In this document: positions 36,119 to 45,385 of the stretch, piece by piece
Layout: each line of letters begins with the position of its first letter
Position numbering within the stretch: the first letter of the stretch is position 1
Source: Desulfatiglans anilini DSM 4660
GTDB taxonomy: Bacteria; Desulfobacterota; DSM-4660; Desulfatiglandales; Desulfatiglandaceae
DNA length: 64,000 nucleotides
NCBI RefSeq assembly: GCF_000422285.1
Contig: NZ_AULM01000020.1
Coordinates: forward strand, 1-64,000
Reading direction: 5' to 3'
Program-made: the position numbers and the translations under genes
The notes under the pieces: generated by a model
Databases searched by the model: none
Told to the model about the DNA's origin: nothing
The model's input: only the letters and a program-made list of their open reading frames with translations

Positions 36119-37420
36119 ATGGAGCCGATTGCTGTTAACCGTAAGGAGGGCAAACTCAGGGTCGCCCCCGAGTGGGCGGACGTTTGCTTTACCTGTGGGA
36201 CCTGCGCCGGCGGCTGCCCGGTGACCGGCGTCGACGGTATGGACCCCAGGAAAGCCGTGCGCATGGCCGCCCTCGGGCTGGATCAGGAGCTGATCGACTC
36301 GCGGTTTCCCTGGGTCTGCACGCTCTGCGGCCGCTGCGAATACGCCTGTCCGCAAGGGGTGGAGATCCTCAAGATGATGCGCCGCGCCCGGACCCTGCGC
36401 GCGAGGGACAAGGTCCCCGGTCCGATCCACAAGGGCGTCGTGATGGATCTGGAAAGGGGGAACAACCTGGGCATCCCGAAGGAGGATTTCCTCTTTCTGC
36501 TGGCGGATCTGGGGCGGGAAATGGACGAGGACGAGGGCTTCCCAGGGTTCTATGTCCCCGTGGACAAGAAGGGCGCCAACGTCTTCGTGACGATCAATTC
36601 GAAGGAGCCTTTCGGCGAACCGGATGACATGAAGTTCTGGTGGCGGATCTTCTATGCCGCCAAGGAGGACTGGACCACCGCCTCGACCGAGTGGGAAGGG
36701 GTCAACTGGGGCCTTTTCTCGGGTGACGACGAATCCATGAAGACACTGGTCGGGCGCATTGTCAACCACATGGAGAGATTGGAGTGCAAGACGCTCCTGT
36801 TGCCGGAATGAGGCCACGCCTACTATGCGACCAGGCTTGGTCTGCAAACGTGGTACCCTGAAGTCTTCGAAAAGTACAAGGTGGTTTCCGTCCACGATCT
36901 CCTGAAGGAATACATCGAAACGGGACGGATCAAACTCGACAAGTCGATCCATCACGAACTGACGACGATCCACGATCCCTGCAACTACGGCCGGAAGAGC
37001 CAGAAGGCCTTCGGGCACGGCTATTTCGAGGAGCCCCGCTGGATCACCCAGCAGTGCTGCGAGAACTTCGTCGAGATGCAGCCGAACCGGATGAACAATT
37101 TCTGCTGCGGAGCCGGCGGCGGCGCCTGGGCGATGCCCTACGAGAACGAGCGGATCTACTACGGCCGCGTCAAGGCGCAGCAGATCGGGGACACCGGGGC
37201 GGAGCTGGTGATCGCGCCGTGCCACAACTGCCGCGATCAGATCATGAAGTCCCTGACGAAGGAATACGATCTGGGGATCGAGACCAAGTACCTCTGGGAA
37301 CTGGTGGCCGATTCGCTGATCGTGGAGCCGTGGAGCGAAGAGGAGATCGAGCAGGCCCGGGCGCTCCGGGACGAGCAGTTCGAGCGCGACGGCATCGATC
37401 TCGAAGCGGAGATGTATTAG
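36119..37420 (+). CDS. Selenocysteine-containing HdrD-like Fe-S (CCG-domain) oxidoreductase subunit
   Basis: One frame of 433 residues with an in-frame TGA at codon 231 (36809-36811). The N-terminal part is a 2x[4Fe-4S] ferredoxin domain (C23, C26, C29, C33; C67, C70, C73, C77). The C-terminal part is a CCG domain (C288, C329-C330-G, C368-x2-C371) of the kind that binds the active cluster of heterodisulfide reductase HdrB/HdrD. The TGA sits in LLLPE-U-GHAYYATRLG, where HdrD-like proteins have a conserved Cys; the paralogue at 57-59 kb has Cys236 (TGC) there. Coding continues undisturbed for 203 codons. A hairpin lies 15 to 35 bases after the TGA, and selD and yedF are nearby. Likely role: electron transfer with a thiol/disulfide or flavin partner. 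AGGAGG lies seven bases upstream. If the TGA were a real stop, both halves would be useless. Confidence 0.85.
36826..36846 (+). promoter_or_regulatory. Candidate bacterial SECIS hairpin
   Basis: TGCGACCA and TGGTC-T-GCA pair with one bulged T and a GGCT loop whose first G is 23 bases after the TGA. Position and size fit bacterial SECIS elements that recruit SelB. The loop sequence is not the E. coli one, which is normal outside enterobacteria. Confidence 0.55.
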
Positions 37421-37503
37421 ATCCCTCGAGCTGCGGGCTTTTCCATGAAGTCCGCAGCGAACCCCCCGTGCTTCAGCGTGGGGAGCGAAGAAAGCGATGA
37501 AAA

Positions 37504-37528
37504 GGCCGCAGGGCGTCGCCCTGCGGCC
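37504..37528. terminator. Bidirectional intrinsic terminator
   Basis: Perfect 11-bp arms GGCCGCAGGGC / GCCCTGCGGCC with a GTC loop. GATGAAAA lies before them and TTTGTCTT after. It separates the converging selenoprotein and sulfur-relay transcripts. Confidence 0.85.
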
Positions 37529-37570
37529 TTTGTCTTCAGTGCGCCCTGCCGCAGGGCGGCACGGTTCTTT

Positions 37571-38064
<494 letters not shown>

Positions 38065-38370
38065 CTAGAAGACGATGTAACGGTCGCAGTCCTCGATCAA
38101 CTCGCCATGCCTGGCCTGGGTGGCGTAGTCCTTTTCGTCGATGCCCGGAACCGGCGGCTTCAGATGGTGGCTCTCGAATCCGACGTTGCACAGGGCCATC
38201 TTGGCGAGGCCTTCGAGTTCGCTGAATCTGGGGTCCTGCGTGAGCAGGGTGCCCGTATGGGTGAAAAAGATCGAGACCTCCACGTCTTTCCGGCGGGCGG
38301 CGAGGCACAGGTCGATCAGCTTGTCCAGATGCTGGTCGGAAGTGACGAAGACTCCGAGATGCTTGCCCAT
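38065..38370 (-). CDS. DsrE-family sulfur-relay protein
   Basis: 101 residues: LGVFVTSDQHLDKLIDLCLAA, then VSIFFTHTGTLLTQ and LCNVGFESHHL. The alternating strand-helix pattern and the Cys in MALCNVG (about residue 78), at the place of the active Cys of DsrE/TusD, fit the family. It likely accepts sulfur from the TusA-like protein encoded just upstream. It is co-directional with 25-base spacing. The exact substrate is unknown. Confidence 0.75.
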   Translation of the reverse strand: MGKHLGVFVTSDQHLDKLIDLCLAARRKDVEVSIFFTHTGTLLTQDPRFSELEGLAKMALCNVGFESHHLKPPVPGIDEKDYATQARHGELIEDCDRYIVF

Positions 38371-38395
38371 GAGTGACTCCTTTTCCGGATGGAGA

Positions 38396-38635
38396 CTACT
38401 TCACTTTGATGTAGAAACGGCTGAATCCTTCATCTTGCTTTTCGCCCAGATATTCATTGCCGGACCGCTTCGAGAAGGCGGGGAGGTCGTTGCGGGTGCC
38501 GGGATCGGTGCCGAGGATCTCGAGGATCTGGCCGGATTTCATCGTGCCGATCAGCTTCTTGGTCTTGAGGATCGGCATGGGGCAGCTTAGGCCGCGGCAA
38601 TCGAGGGTCTGGTCGGGGGTTACGTTGTCTACCAT
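38396..38635 (-). CDS. TusA-like sulfur carrier
   Basis: 79 residues, complete TusA/SirA fold: TLDCRGLSCPMPILKTKK carries the active Cys in the CPxP motif, followed by SGQILEILGTDPGTRNDLPAFSK. It carries a persulfide sulfur (possibly selenium) between a desulfurase or transporter and acceptors such as DsrE. A gene of this type beside YedE is a common pair in sulfur- and selenium-using bacteria. GGAGGA lies upstream. Confidence 0.88.
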   Translation of the reverse strand: MVDNVTPDQTLDCRGLSCPMPILKTKKLIGTMKSGQILEILGTDPGTRNDLPAFSKRSGNEYLGEKQDEGFSRFYIKVK

Positions 38636-38751
38636 GATGTGTTCCTCCTTCGGATATAATAATCATGAAACGGGTCTTCGTTTTTCATCGGAAAAGGCAC
38701 GCTTGCGGCTTTCCCGGAATCAGACTCAAAGGTTTCTCTCCCTGCAATGGT

Positions 38752-39954
38752 CTACAACTCGACGGTGAAGGCGTCCGTTTCCTCGTTCCAGGTAGCGGCT
38801 ACGTAATAGGCGAAGAGAAACACCAGCAACAGGATGACGGTCCACCGGTACGTCAGGAAATCAGGCAGGAAAACGCGGTGGCCCATGATTTTGTTCAGGC
38901 CCTCCGATGTCATCATCCAGAGCTTGAAAAGCGAGGTCGAGAGCGCAAAGAAGACCACGGCGATCATGAGTTTGATCTGGCCTTCACCGGCGCGCCAGAC
39001 CGAGCCGCTGCCGCAGCCTCCCGCCACCACCATGCCGACGCCGAAGATGATGCCGCCCACGAGGCCCCCGAACCAGAAGGCCTGGGGCACGTAGACCGAT
39101 TCCTCCCGCAGGCCGGTCCACTTGAGGGCCGCAAAGCCGACGACGCTGATCATGAGGCTCAGGGCGATGGCACGAGCCACCTCTCCTTCGCCCGTCATGA
39201 AGGGGTCTCTGAAGCCGCGCACGAAGCAGAAGCGGCAGCGTTGAATGATGATTCCAAAAGCCAGCCCGCACAGGAGCAGGCCCCCCTCGCGGGTAAGAGC
39301 CTCGCGGCTGTAGGCGATGGATGCCGCGACCGCTCCGATGAGCACCAGGACCCCCAGATAGGGGGAGAGATCGCGCAGATGGAGGCCGCCCTTATCTCCC
39401 TCGCCGGCCGGGGCGTTTCCACTCGAGCCCGAGGGCAGGTGCTCCAGTTCCCAGTAAAGGTAGCGTATCCCCAGGTAGGCGCCGATGAAGAGCCCGATCA
39501 TCATGGCAAGGCCGCTCAGCGACAGCGCGCTCAGGGCGGTGTAAAAGCCGCCGACATTGCACCCGCCTGCCATGGCGGCCCCCACGCCCATGAGGATGCC
39601 TCCGACGACGCCTTTGGCCAGTTCGAGCGGCGGGGCCATCCGCAGGGCGAACTGTTTCGAGAGGAGCGCCGATGCGAAGGCGCCCCACAAAAGGCCTATG
39701 GTCAGGATGGAGTTGGTGGCGGTGACGGGGGAGGTGGTGGGGAAGGGATAGATGCCTACGGCACTGAAAAACCAGTCGCCCCAGTTGCGGAGTCCGCCTG
39801 CCACCCCCCAGGGCCTGGCCCAGGCAAAGGTGATGACGCTCATGATCCCGATGAGCACTCCGCCCAGCCAGATAGGCCAGTTTTCGTAGAAAACGGCATG
39901 GTAGCCACGCCTCAGGATGCCGACAAGAACCGGGTTTCCTCTCTCCTCGCTCAT
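38752..39954 (-). CDS. YeeE/YedE-family sulfur-compound (or selenium) transporter
   Basis: 400 residues, about ten membrane helices in two halves. Each half carries the family's conserved Cys motifs: MAGGCNVGGFYTALS, IIQRCRFCFVRGFRDPF and VVAGGCGSGSVWR. Related proteins import thiosulfate (TsuA) or are linked to selenium metabolism (YedE/FdhT with YedF and SelD). Both readings are possible, because this cluster ends next to a selenoprotein gene and yedF/selD lie 5 kb away. A GGGGG ribosome site precedes the ATG. It is 18 bases from the TPR gene upstream and 116 from tusA. Confidence 0.85.
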   Translation of the reverse strand: MSEERGNPVLVGILRRGYHAVFYENWPIWLGGVLIGIMSVITFAWARPWGVAGGLRNWGDWFFSAVGIYPFPTTSPVTATNSILTIGLLWGAFASALLSKQFALRMAPPLELAKGVVGGILMGVGAAMAGGCNVGGFYTALSALSLSGLAMMIGLFIGAYLGIRYLYWELEHLPSGSSGNAPAGEGDKGGLHLRDLSPYLGVLVLIGAVAASIAYSREALTREGGLLLCGLAFGIIIQRCRFCFVRGFRDPFMTGEGEVARAIALSLMISVVGFAALKWTGLREESVYVPQAFWFGGLVGGIIFGVGMVVAGGCGSGSVWRAGEGQIKLMIAVVFFALSTSLFKLWMMTSEGLNKIMGHRVFLPDFLTYRWTVILLLVFLFAYYVAATWNEETDAFTVEL

Positions 39955-39972
39955 GGTCTTTTCCCCCTGACG

Positions 39973-40407
39973 CTAGCAGCCTTCATCGTGCATGATCCGA
40001 AACTCCCCCGGTTTCGGAGGCGCAGGCATCGCCGGCTTGGGGGGCGGGGGCGGCGGCGAGGCTTCCCCGCCGATGTCCTGCGGACCCTCTGTGCGTTGGG
40101 AGGCCGATGGGAACGTCAGATCTGCGTTCTGCTCCACCTTTTCGGCCAGGCCGAAGAGGACCGCCTGGTCATAATAGCGCCAGGCCTTCAGAGAGGATGG
40201 ATCGGCCTGCACCGCCTTGCGGAAGAATTCTTTGGCGTCGAGATACTTACCGCGCGCATACGCCTCCTGGCCGAACCGCAGCATTCGTTCGCACTGCTCT
40301 TTGTCGACGCATGGGGTTTTTTCATCGGCCCTGGCGGCCGGAGGCAGGATCAACAGGCAAGACAGGAGCAACATACCCGGCAAAAACAGCCAGAATCCGG
40401 CTTTCAT
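39973..40407 (-). CDS. Periplasmic TPR-repeat protein
   Basis: 144 residues from MKAGFWLFLPG, with a signal peptide (cleavage near AARA-DEK). One TPR-like helix pair follows (MLRFGQEAYARGKYLDAKEFFRKAVQADPSSLKAWRY, about residues 45-80), then a Pro-rich linker (PPPPPPKPAMPAPPKPG) and the end HDEGC. It probably serves as an adaptor at the outer face for the YedE transporter encoded 18 bases later. GGAGGT seven bases upstream fixes the start. Confidence 0.75.
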   Translation of the reverse strand: MKAGFWLFLPGMLLLSCLLILPPAARADEKTPCVDKEQCERMLRFGQEAYARGKYLDAKEFFRKAVQADPSSLKAWRYYDQAVLFGLAEKVEQNADLTFPSASQRTEGPQDIGGEASPPPPPPKPAMPAPPKPGEFRIMHDEGC

Positions 40408-40756
40408 AGGCTGCACCTCCATGGTTTGGTTGAACATCAGCGCCCCGGACGGGATTCGCGAATCCCCTGCTTCCGGGCTGCATCTCGACGTGTGATCGAG
40501 GGGCAACGCCTTCTATCGGCTGCCTGGCCCCGAGGACCAGCGCGGCAGATCATCCGTCAATGGACCAGCCCGTACACCGGGCCCTGGGAAAAGGGCGGCT
40601 GGTCGTTCATCGCAACGATGACGGGTGCATCGAAGCCGGCTGATGTGCGGCCTCTTCTCGGGATAGGCGTTTGTTTTTCAAGCACAAAAACTTACTTTTA
40701 ACGAAAAACGGTTCAAAGGTCAACCCCGATATCACCGGCAGCACCCTGGAGGGCGG
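40408..40756. other. Intergenic, nothing recognised
   Basis: GC-rich stretch upstream of the TPR-YedE operon, presumably holding its promoter (minus strand). No clear promoter, hairpin or copy of the dispersed repeat is seen. Confidence 0.4.
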
Positions 40757-40954
40757 TCAATTCAGGGAATGGGGCATTCCCCGGTAATTGAACGAAGTTC
40801 CTTTGGGATCTACTCCTCGGGTCGTCTCAGGCCAGATAGCGGATTGATTCCGCTCGATCCAGGAGTGATAGCATCGGGACAGCCCGGGATCTTTCATGAT
40901 CCAGGTTTCGCCGATGAGTTTCAATTCTTCGATCATTTTCCAGTAAAAATGCAT
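40757..40954 (-). CDS. Small hypothetical protein, 65 residues
   Basis: Starts MHFYWKMIEELKLIGETWIM, contains PGLSRCYHSWIERNQSAIWP, and ends GMPHSLN. It is Trp- and Tyr-rich, with one Cys. A strong ribosome site AAGGAGGG lies right before the ATG, which argues for translation. No family recognised. It stands alone on its strand, between the TPR gene and traB. Confidence 0.5.
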   Translation of the reverse strand: MHFYWKMIEELKLIGETWIMKDPGLSRCYHSWIERNQSAIWPETTRGVDPKGTSFNYRGMPHSLN

Positions 40955-41286
40955 GAGCCCTCCTTGTGGATGATGAAAAAAATGGTTTGGTCCGCCTGCC
41001 TTCGGAAGGGGTATCAGCCGCATCTCCCGATGCTCACAGCGAGCTCTATAGCAGATACGGAGTCGACAATCAAGCCGTATCTTGTGTTTTGATCATCTAG
41101 AATTCCTGTATGTTGTGCTTCTCCATGCGGCGCGCCGGGCAAGGGGCTTTCATGTCCAGGTGATGGTCGAAAATACCAGGATGCTGCGGCCTTTAGGCGG
41201 CGGTGCTGCCTGTCCTGATCCATCGAGCCTGACGGCGGCGGGGTCACAAATCTCCGGCTCGAGGGCCGCCCCGGGCCCGCAGGGCA
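40955..41286. other. Intergenic, nothing recognised
   Basis: Mixed-composition stretch with a GC-rich right end before the traB stop. No gene or repeat supported. Confidence 0.35.
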
Positions 41287-42447
41287 TCAGGCCATGAAAC
41301 GGGCCATAAGCGGAATGGCCACGAAGGTGCCGAGGGAGCTGCCAAGGTTCGTCATGACGACGATCAACAGGATACGGGTGATCTTGTTGGTCCAGAAGCC
41401 TCTGATGGTCACGATATCTTCTGAAAGCCGTTCAAAGTCGCTCACCTTCGGCTTGTTCAGGAAGATCTGGACCAGCCCGGCGACCCATCCGGCGGCGATC
41501 ATCGGGTTGAGGGACGTGAAAGGTGCGGCGATGACCGCCGTCAGGATCGTCAGGGGGTGGGCGAGGGCCAGGGCGGCACCCAGGCCGGAGAGCCCCGCGT
41601 TGGCCAGCACCCACGTCTTGATCATGTCGGTGCCGCCGGTCTTCCCTGAGTAAAAGAATCCAAGAACGATCAAAAGCAGGACCAATGCCGGGATGCCCCA
41701 TTTCAGAATCCCTGCCAGCGGACTGCGAGGCGGAACGACTTCGAGATCCTCGAGCCGGATGGTCTGCTCCCAGGCCCGTTTGATGCCGGGGACGTGTCCG
41801 GCGCCGACGACGGCGACCACTTTGCCGCCGGGGGCCTGGCGGATGCGATGGGTGAGGTAAAGGTCCCTTTCATCGATCAGGATGCGGCGCATTTCCGGAA
41901 GGTGAGTCCCCATCTCTGAGAGAAGGCTCTCGAGGACGTCTTCCCTTTTCATCCGCTCGATGTCCTCCTCTTCGATATCGTCGACCTCGCCGAAGGAGAC
42001 CAGCATCTGAAAGAGGAGTTTCATCTTGCTCAAGAACCCCATCAGGCGCCAGACCCTGGCGAGGGTAATGCGGATATCCCGGTCGGCAAGATGGATCCGA
42101 GCGCCTGTCTCCTCTGCGCATGCGATGGCCCTGCGCATCTCCTCGCCGGGCTGGATGCCGAGCTTCCGGCCGACCCGCTTTTGAAAGGCGCTCAGGATGA
42201 GGTTGGCCAGGAGCAGGAACGCCTTTTTTTCCTTGATGATCTTGAAAAGGTCGGTGTCCTGCCACGTTTTCTGCTGGGTCAGGGTTTCGTATCGAGCCTG
42301 GCACAGTTCGATGCAGACCGTATCGGGCCTTTCTTCCCGGATAAGGCTCTCGACCAGACGGGTGCTTTCCTCGGAGACATGCGCCGTCCCCACAAGGATG
42401 ATTTCTCTTCCGGATTCGTGTATACGGTAAATATTTTCTTCATTCAT
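41287..42447 (-). CDS. TraB/PrgY-family membrane protein
   Basis: 386 residues from MNEENIYRI. The N-terminal TraB domain (about 10-240) has LVGTAHVSEES, ERPDTVCIELC, and VVAVVGAGHVPGI, the GxxH/GxGH pairs typical of the Tiki/TraB/ChaN fold. The C-terminal third has several membrane helices (WGIPALVLLLIVLGFFYSG and on). Relatives include the enterococcal pheromone-shutdown protein PrgY and archaeal homologues; a metalloprotease-like activity has been proposed for the fold. The frame stays open 375 codons upstream, antisense to the serine hydrolase gene, so that part is a shadow. Confidence 0.85.
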   Translation of the reverse strand: MNEENIYRIHESGREIILVGTAHVSEESTRLVESLIREERPDTVCIELCQARYETLTQQKTWQDTDLFKIIKEKKAFLLLANLILSAFQKRVGRKLGIQPGEEMRRAIACAEETGARIHLADRDIRITLARVWRLMGFLSKMKLLFQMLVSFGEVDDIEEEDIERMKREDVLESLLSEMGTHLPEMRRILIDERDLYLTHRIRQAPGGKVVAVVGAGHVPGIKRAWEQTIRLEDLEVVPPRSPLAGILKWGIPALVLLLIVLGFFYSGKTGGTDMIKTWVLANAGLSGLGAALALAHPLTILTAVIAAPFTSLNPMIAAGWVAGLVQIFLNKPKVSDFERLSEDIVTIRGFWTNKITRILLIVVMTNLGSSLGTFVAIPLMARFMA

Positions 42448-42657
42448 GATAGACTGTAAAGGGCTCCTGAAGGGAATGCCGAAAGGGTCGGCGGGGTGAT
42501 CGCGCTGTGCATCCGGCCGCTGAGATGGATCAGGGCAAGATCGATCCGCAGCGGCTGCGAGGATGATCGTTTGCGCTCTCGCAGCCGGACAATATGAAAG
42601 TATGGCACATGTCTCCAGCCTTTCCAAGGATTTTGATCCAAAGGGGAAAGCAGGCGG

Positions 42658-43776
42658 ATGGATAGGTCCGAAGAGGATGAAAGAAGGATGCCGCTCAGCA
42701 GGCGCCAGCTGCATCGAGGCGTGGGGGAAGGCGTTTTTCCGGGCGCCGTTCTCCTTGCGGCCAGGGAGGGGAGAATCCTTCTCCTCGAGGCGTGCGGGCG
42801 GCTTTCTTCGGCGCCGGCGGAGCCTGCGGTTCGGGTTGACACCCTTTTCGATCTCGCGTCGTTGACCAAGCCGCTGGCCGCAACCATGGCCGTCATGCGC
42901 CTCGTCGATCGGGGCAGGCTCCATCTGGACCAGCCGCTCGAGACAATTCTCTCCGATCAGCAGGTGCCCGAGGACAAGGCGGGGTTGACCCCTCGGATGC
43001 TCCTGGCGCATGCATCGGGTCTGAAGGACTGGCACCCGTTTTATCGGGATCTGGCCGGCGCACCGGCCGGGGAGCGCAGGCAGGCGGTCCGGCGGGCCAT
43101 TCTCGAGATGCCTCTCGTCCATCGTCCGGGACAGGCGACGCTCTACAGCGACCTTGGATTCATGCTCCTCGAATGGATCGTCGAGCGAGCCGGAGGCATG
43201 CCCCTGGATCGCTGCGTCCGAGAGGGGGTTTACGAACCGCTGGGCCTGTCCGATGTGTTTTTCTGGGGTGGAGCCGTTCCGGCGCATTGTTCGAGGACCA
43301 CGGCGGCCACCGAATATTGCTCCTGGCGGGGCCGGATGCTTCGGGGGGAGGTGCATGACGAAAACGCTTGGTTCATGGGGGGATTCTCGGGGCATGCCGG
43401 TCTTTTCGGTACGGCCCGAGGGGTATACGCCCTGACCGACATGCTGGTGCAGCACCTGGACGGCCTGAAAGAGGACATTTTCCGTCCTGCGACGGTGAGG
43501 TGTTTTTTGCATCGACAGGACCTTGGAGACGGCACCCGCACCCTGGGTTGGGATACGCCGTCGGGGGAGCATTCGAGCGCGGGCCGTTTTTTTTCACGTC
43601 AGAGCATCGGTCATCTGGGGTTCACCGGGACATCGGTCTGGGTGGATCTCGAGCGGCGCATCGTGGTGATCCTTCTGACCAACCGGGTGCATCCCAGCCG
43701 TGAAAACATCGCGATAAGGGCCTTCCGGCCCATCCTGCACGACACGGTGATGGCCGAGCTTCTGCAGGAGACATGA
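42658..43776 (+). CDS. Beta-lactamase-fold serine hydrolase
   Basis: 372 residues. The nucleophile motif is S68-L-T-K71 (DLASLTKPLAAT), the second motif Y163-S-D (ATLYSDLGFML), and the third motif HLGFTGT. This is the class C beta-lactamase/esterase/DD-peptidase-like fold. No signal peptide is obvious, so it is likely cytoplasmic and may cut a peptide or ester instead of conferring resistance. GGHAGLFGTA-like FSGHAGLFGTARGVY is common in this subfamily. It is followed 59 bases later by a small conserved gene. Confidence 0.85.
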   Translation: MDRSEEDERRMPLSRRQLHRGVGEGVFPGAVLLAAREGRILLLEACGRLSSAPAEPAVRVDTLFDLASLTKPLAATMAVMRLVDRGRLHLDQPLETILSDQQVPEDKAGLTPRMLLAHASGLKDWHPFYRDLAGAPAGERRQAVRRAILEMPLVHRPGQATLYSDLGFMLLEWIVERAGGMPLDRCVREGVYEPLGLSDVFFWGGAVPAHCSRTTAATEYCSWRGRMLRGEVHDENAWFMGGFSGHAGLFGTARGVYALTDMLVQHLDGLKEDIFRPATVRCFLHRQDLGDGTRTLGWDTPSGEHSSAGRFFSRQSIGHLGFTGTSVWVDLERRIVVILLTNRVHPSRENIAIRAFRPILHDTVMAELLQET

Positions 43777-43835
43777 GGCGGGCCGAAGTCGTGTGAAGCG
43801 GAGGCGGCCCGGCTCGAGAGGAGGTTCTGAGGCAT

Positions 43836-44366
43836 ATGGGGGAGATTCGAAGCACTCTGGACATTATCATGGAAAAGACGAAGGGGCTTACCCTGACCGA
43901 GGAAGAAAAACTGGAGTTGCAGGAGCGTGAGCTGCGGGGGCGGGTGCAGGGTCTGCTGCAGCGCTGCGTCGACGGTCTGATCGGCCCGTCGGCCCTGCTG
44001 AAGGAACTCGATGAGCGGGATCCCCTCAGGCGCAGGCGTGCCATCGAGATGATCGTGGAAGGAACCCTCGAGCGTCTGGACCCTGAAGGAGACAACTCAC
44101 GCCTGATCGAGATCGTTCAGGAGACAGCCGGAAGCGGCGGCGCCTCTCTCAAGGCGATGCTCGATGCCGGCCGGGACGATTTTTCGCGGAAACGCGAAGC
44201 CCGCCGGCAGTCGCTCCTGGCGGCCCTGGCGGAAAAGGGAATCCGCGGGAGTGCGGTCATTCCCAACCTGGAAGCCGACACGCGCTGGGGTGCTCTTAAA
44301 AAAGAGGAAACCGATGCCCTCGTGAGCAGGGCGAAGGCCCTCTTCCGTCGAGACCGGAATCCCTGA
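43836..44366 (+). CDS. Conserved hypothetical protein, mostly helical
   Basis: 176 residues, rich in Glu, Arg and Leu with long amphipathic helices (ILTLTEEEKLELQERELRGRV-like start, then GLLQRCVDGLIGPSALLKEL). No membrane segment or catalytic motif. It follows the serine hydrolase on the same strand, with GAGG just upstream. The family is not one I can name. A cytoplasmic coiled-coil or tRNA/chaperone-linked role cannot be distinguished. Confidence 0.65.
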   Translation: MGEIRSTLDIIMEKTKGLTLTEEEKLELQERELRGRVQGLLQRCVDGLIGPSALLKELDERDPLRRRRAIEMIVEGTLERLDPEGDNSRLIEIVQETAGSGGASLKAMLDAGRDDFSRKREARRQSLLAALAEKGIRGSAVIPNLEADTRWGALKKEETDALVSRAKALFRRDRNP

Positions 44367-44399
44367 ACAGGGGGCATCCCAAATTTTCAGGTTTGTTCA

Positions 44400-44417
44400 C
44401 CGGCCTGCTCAGGCCGG
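44400..44417 (+). terminator. Stem-loop downstream of the helical protein gene
   Basis: Perfect arms CCGGCCTG / CAGGCCGG with a two-base loop, 34 bases after the stop. There is no T-run, so termination strength is uncertain. Confidence 0.35.
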
Positions 44418-44592
44418 CATCCTTGAAACGAGGGAATCTTTCATTGGGGCCGTCGCAGCCGGTAAGATGCGGCCTGGAATCCCCGAACGACATCGTCTTT
44501 TTTTTCGCTGTCCGCTGAATCGAAGGCAGGCGCCTCCATGTGCGGCGCCTTCTTGTCCGCCGAGGCTCCGCCAAAAGAACCGGCGATGCCCT

Positions 44593-45192
44593 TCAGATGT
44601 TGATGACCGAATCCGCCAGCTGCATGGCGGTGACGATGTCGAGCATGTTGGTGGTTTCGCCCACCTCCTTTTCCTGCAGCAGATCGAAATGCGTCAGACA
44701 CGTCCCGCAGACGAGGATATAGATCCCCGCGGCCTCGAATTCTTTGAGCAAGGGAAGAACGTCCGATCCCCTTACGGTCATCTTGACGCCGTTGTTGACG
44801 AAAACGAGGCGCCAGAGTTCTCTGCCCATCTCTTTGAGGGTCTTCAGAAAGCTTACCATCAGCTTGGCGCCCAGCTCATCGTCGCCATGCCCCATCTTGT
44901 CGTGGGTGATCATGACCATGATCTTCCGCACCTCTTCACGGCCGAGTTCACCCGGTGCGGGGGCGGCCTCCGCGTCTCCGGATTTTCGGCCCTCGACCCG
45001 GATATGCCGCCCCTCCGTCTCGGTGGAAACCGTGAAGCCTTGCGTGCGCAGAAACCGGGAGACGTTTTCCCGGGAGGCTTCACCATCGACGAGGACGGCG
45101 ACCTCGCGGGACGGGTTTTTTTCGAGCCATTCCTTGGTCTGGAGAACAGGGGCGGGGCAGGCCAATCCGCGGCAATCGATTTCGTGGGTCAT
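44593..45192 (-). CDS. yedF: Selenium metabolism protein YedF (TusA plus DsrE domains)
   Basis: 199 residues from MTHEIDCRG. The N-terminal TusA domain has IDCRGLACPAPVLQTKEW with the CPxP Cys. The C-terminal DsrE-like domain has IMVMITHDKMGHGDDELGAKLM, LVFVNNGVKM and LVCGTCLTHFDLL. This two-domain layout is YedF, found with SelD in selenium-using bacteria and thought to handle reduced selenium. AGGAG eight bases upstream fixes the start; a longer frame begins 35 codons earlier without family similarity. It follows selD on the same strand with a gap of about 190 bases. Confidence 0.9.
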   Translation of the reverse strand: MTHEIDCRGLACPAPVLQTKEWLEKNPSREVAVLVDGEASRENVSRFLRTQGFTVSTETEGRHIRVEGRKSGDAEAAPAPGELGREEVRKIMVMITHDKMGHGDDELGAKLMVSFLKTLKEMGRELWRLVFVNNGVKMTVRGSDVLPLLKEFEAAGIYILVCGTCLTHFDLLQEKEVGETTNMLDIVTAMQLADSVINI

Positions 45193-45385
45193 TGCAACAC
45201 TCCTGAGGCCGGTTTCGTGGGGTAGGTTCGTATAGGCCCGGTGCTCCGCGCCGATCCAAAGCGCCAAGCGTGCCGGAGAAGCGGCCCGAACAGCCATTCA
45301 GGCCTTCGGCCCCGCTCATAGATTGTCTTCTGAGAAGCAGCGTTCACGGGCTGTTCCGGGAAGGGGCGGAACTCTCCCCGGTCCT

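Noticed and set aside
42448-43572. Long N-terminal extension of the TraB protein on the minus strand
   Set aside because: It is the antisense shadow of a well-conserved serine hydrolase gene. TraB homologues start at MNEENIYRI.
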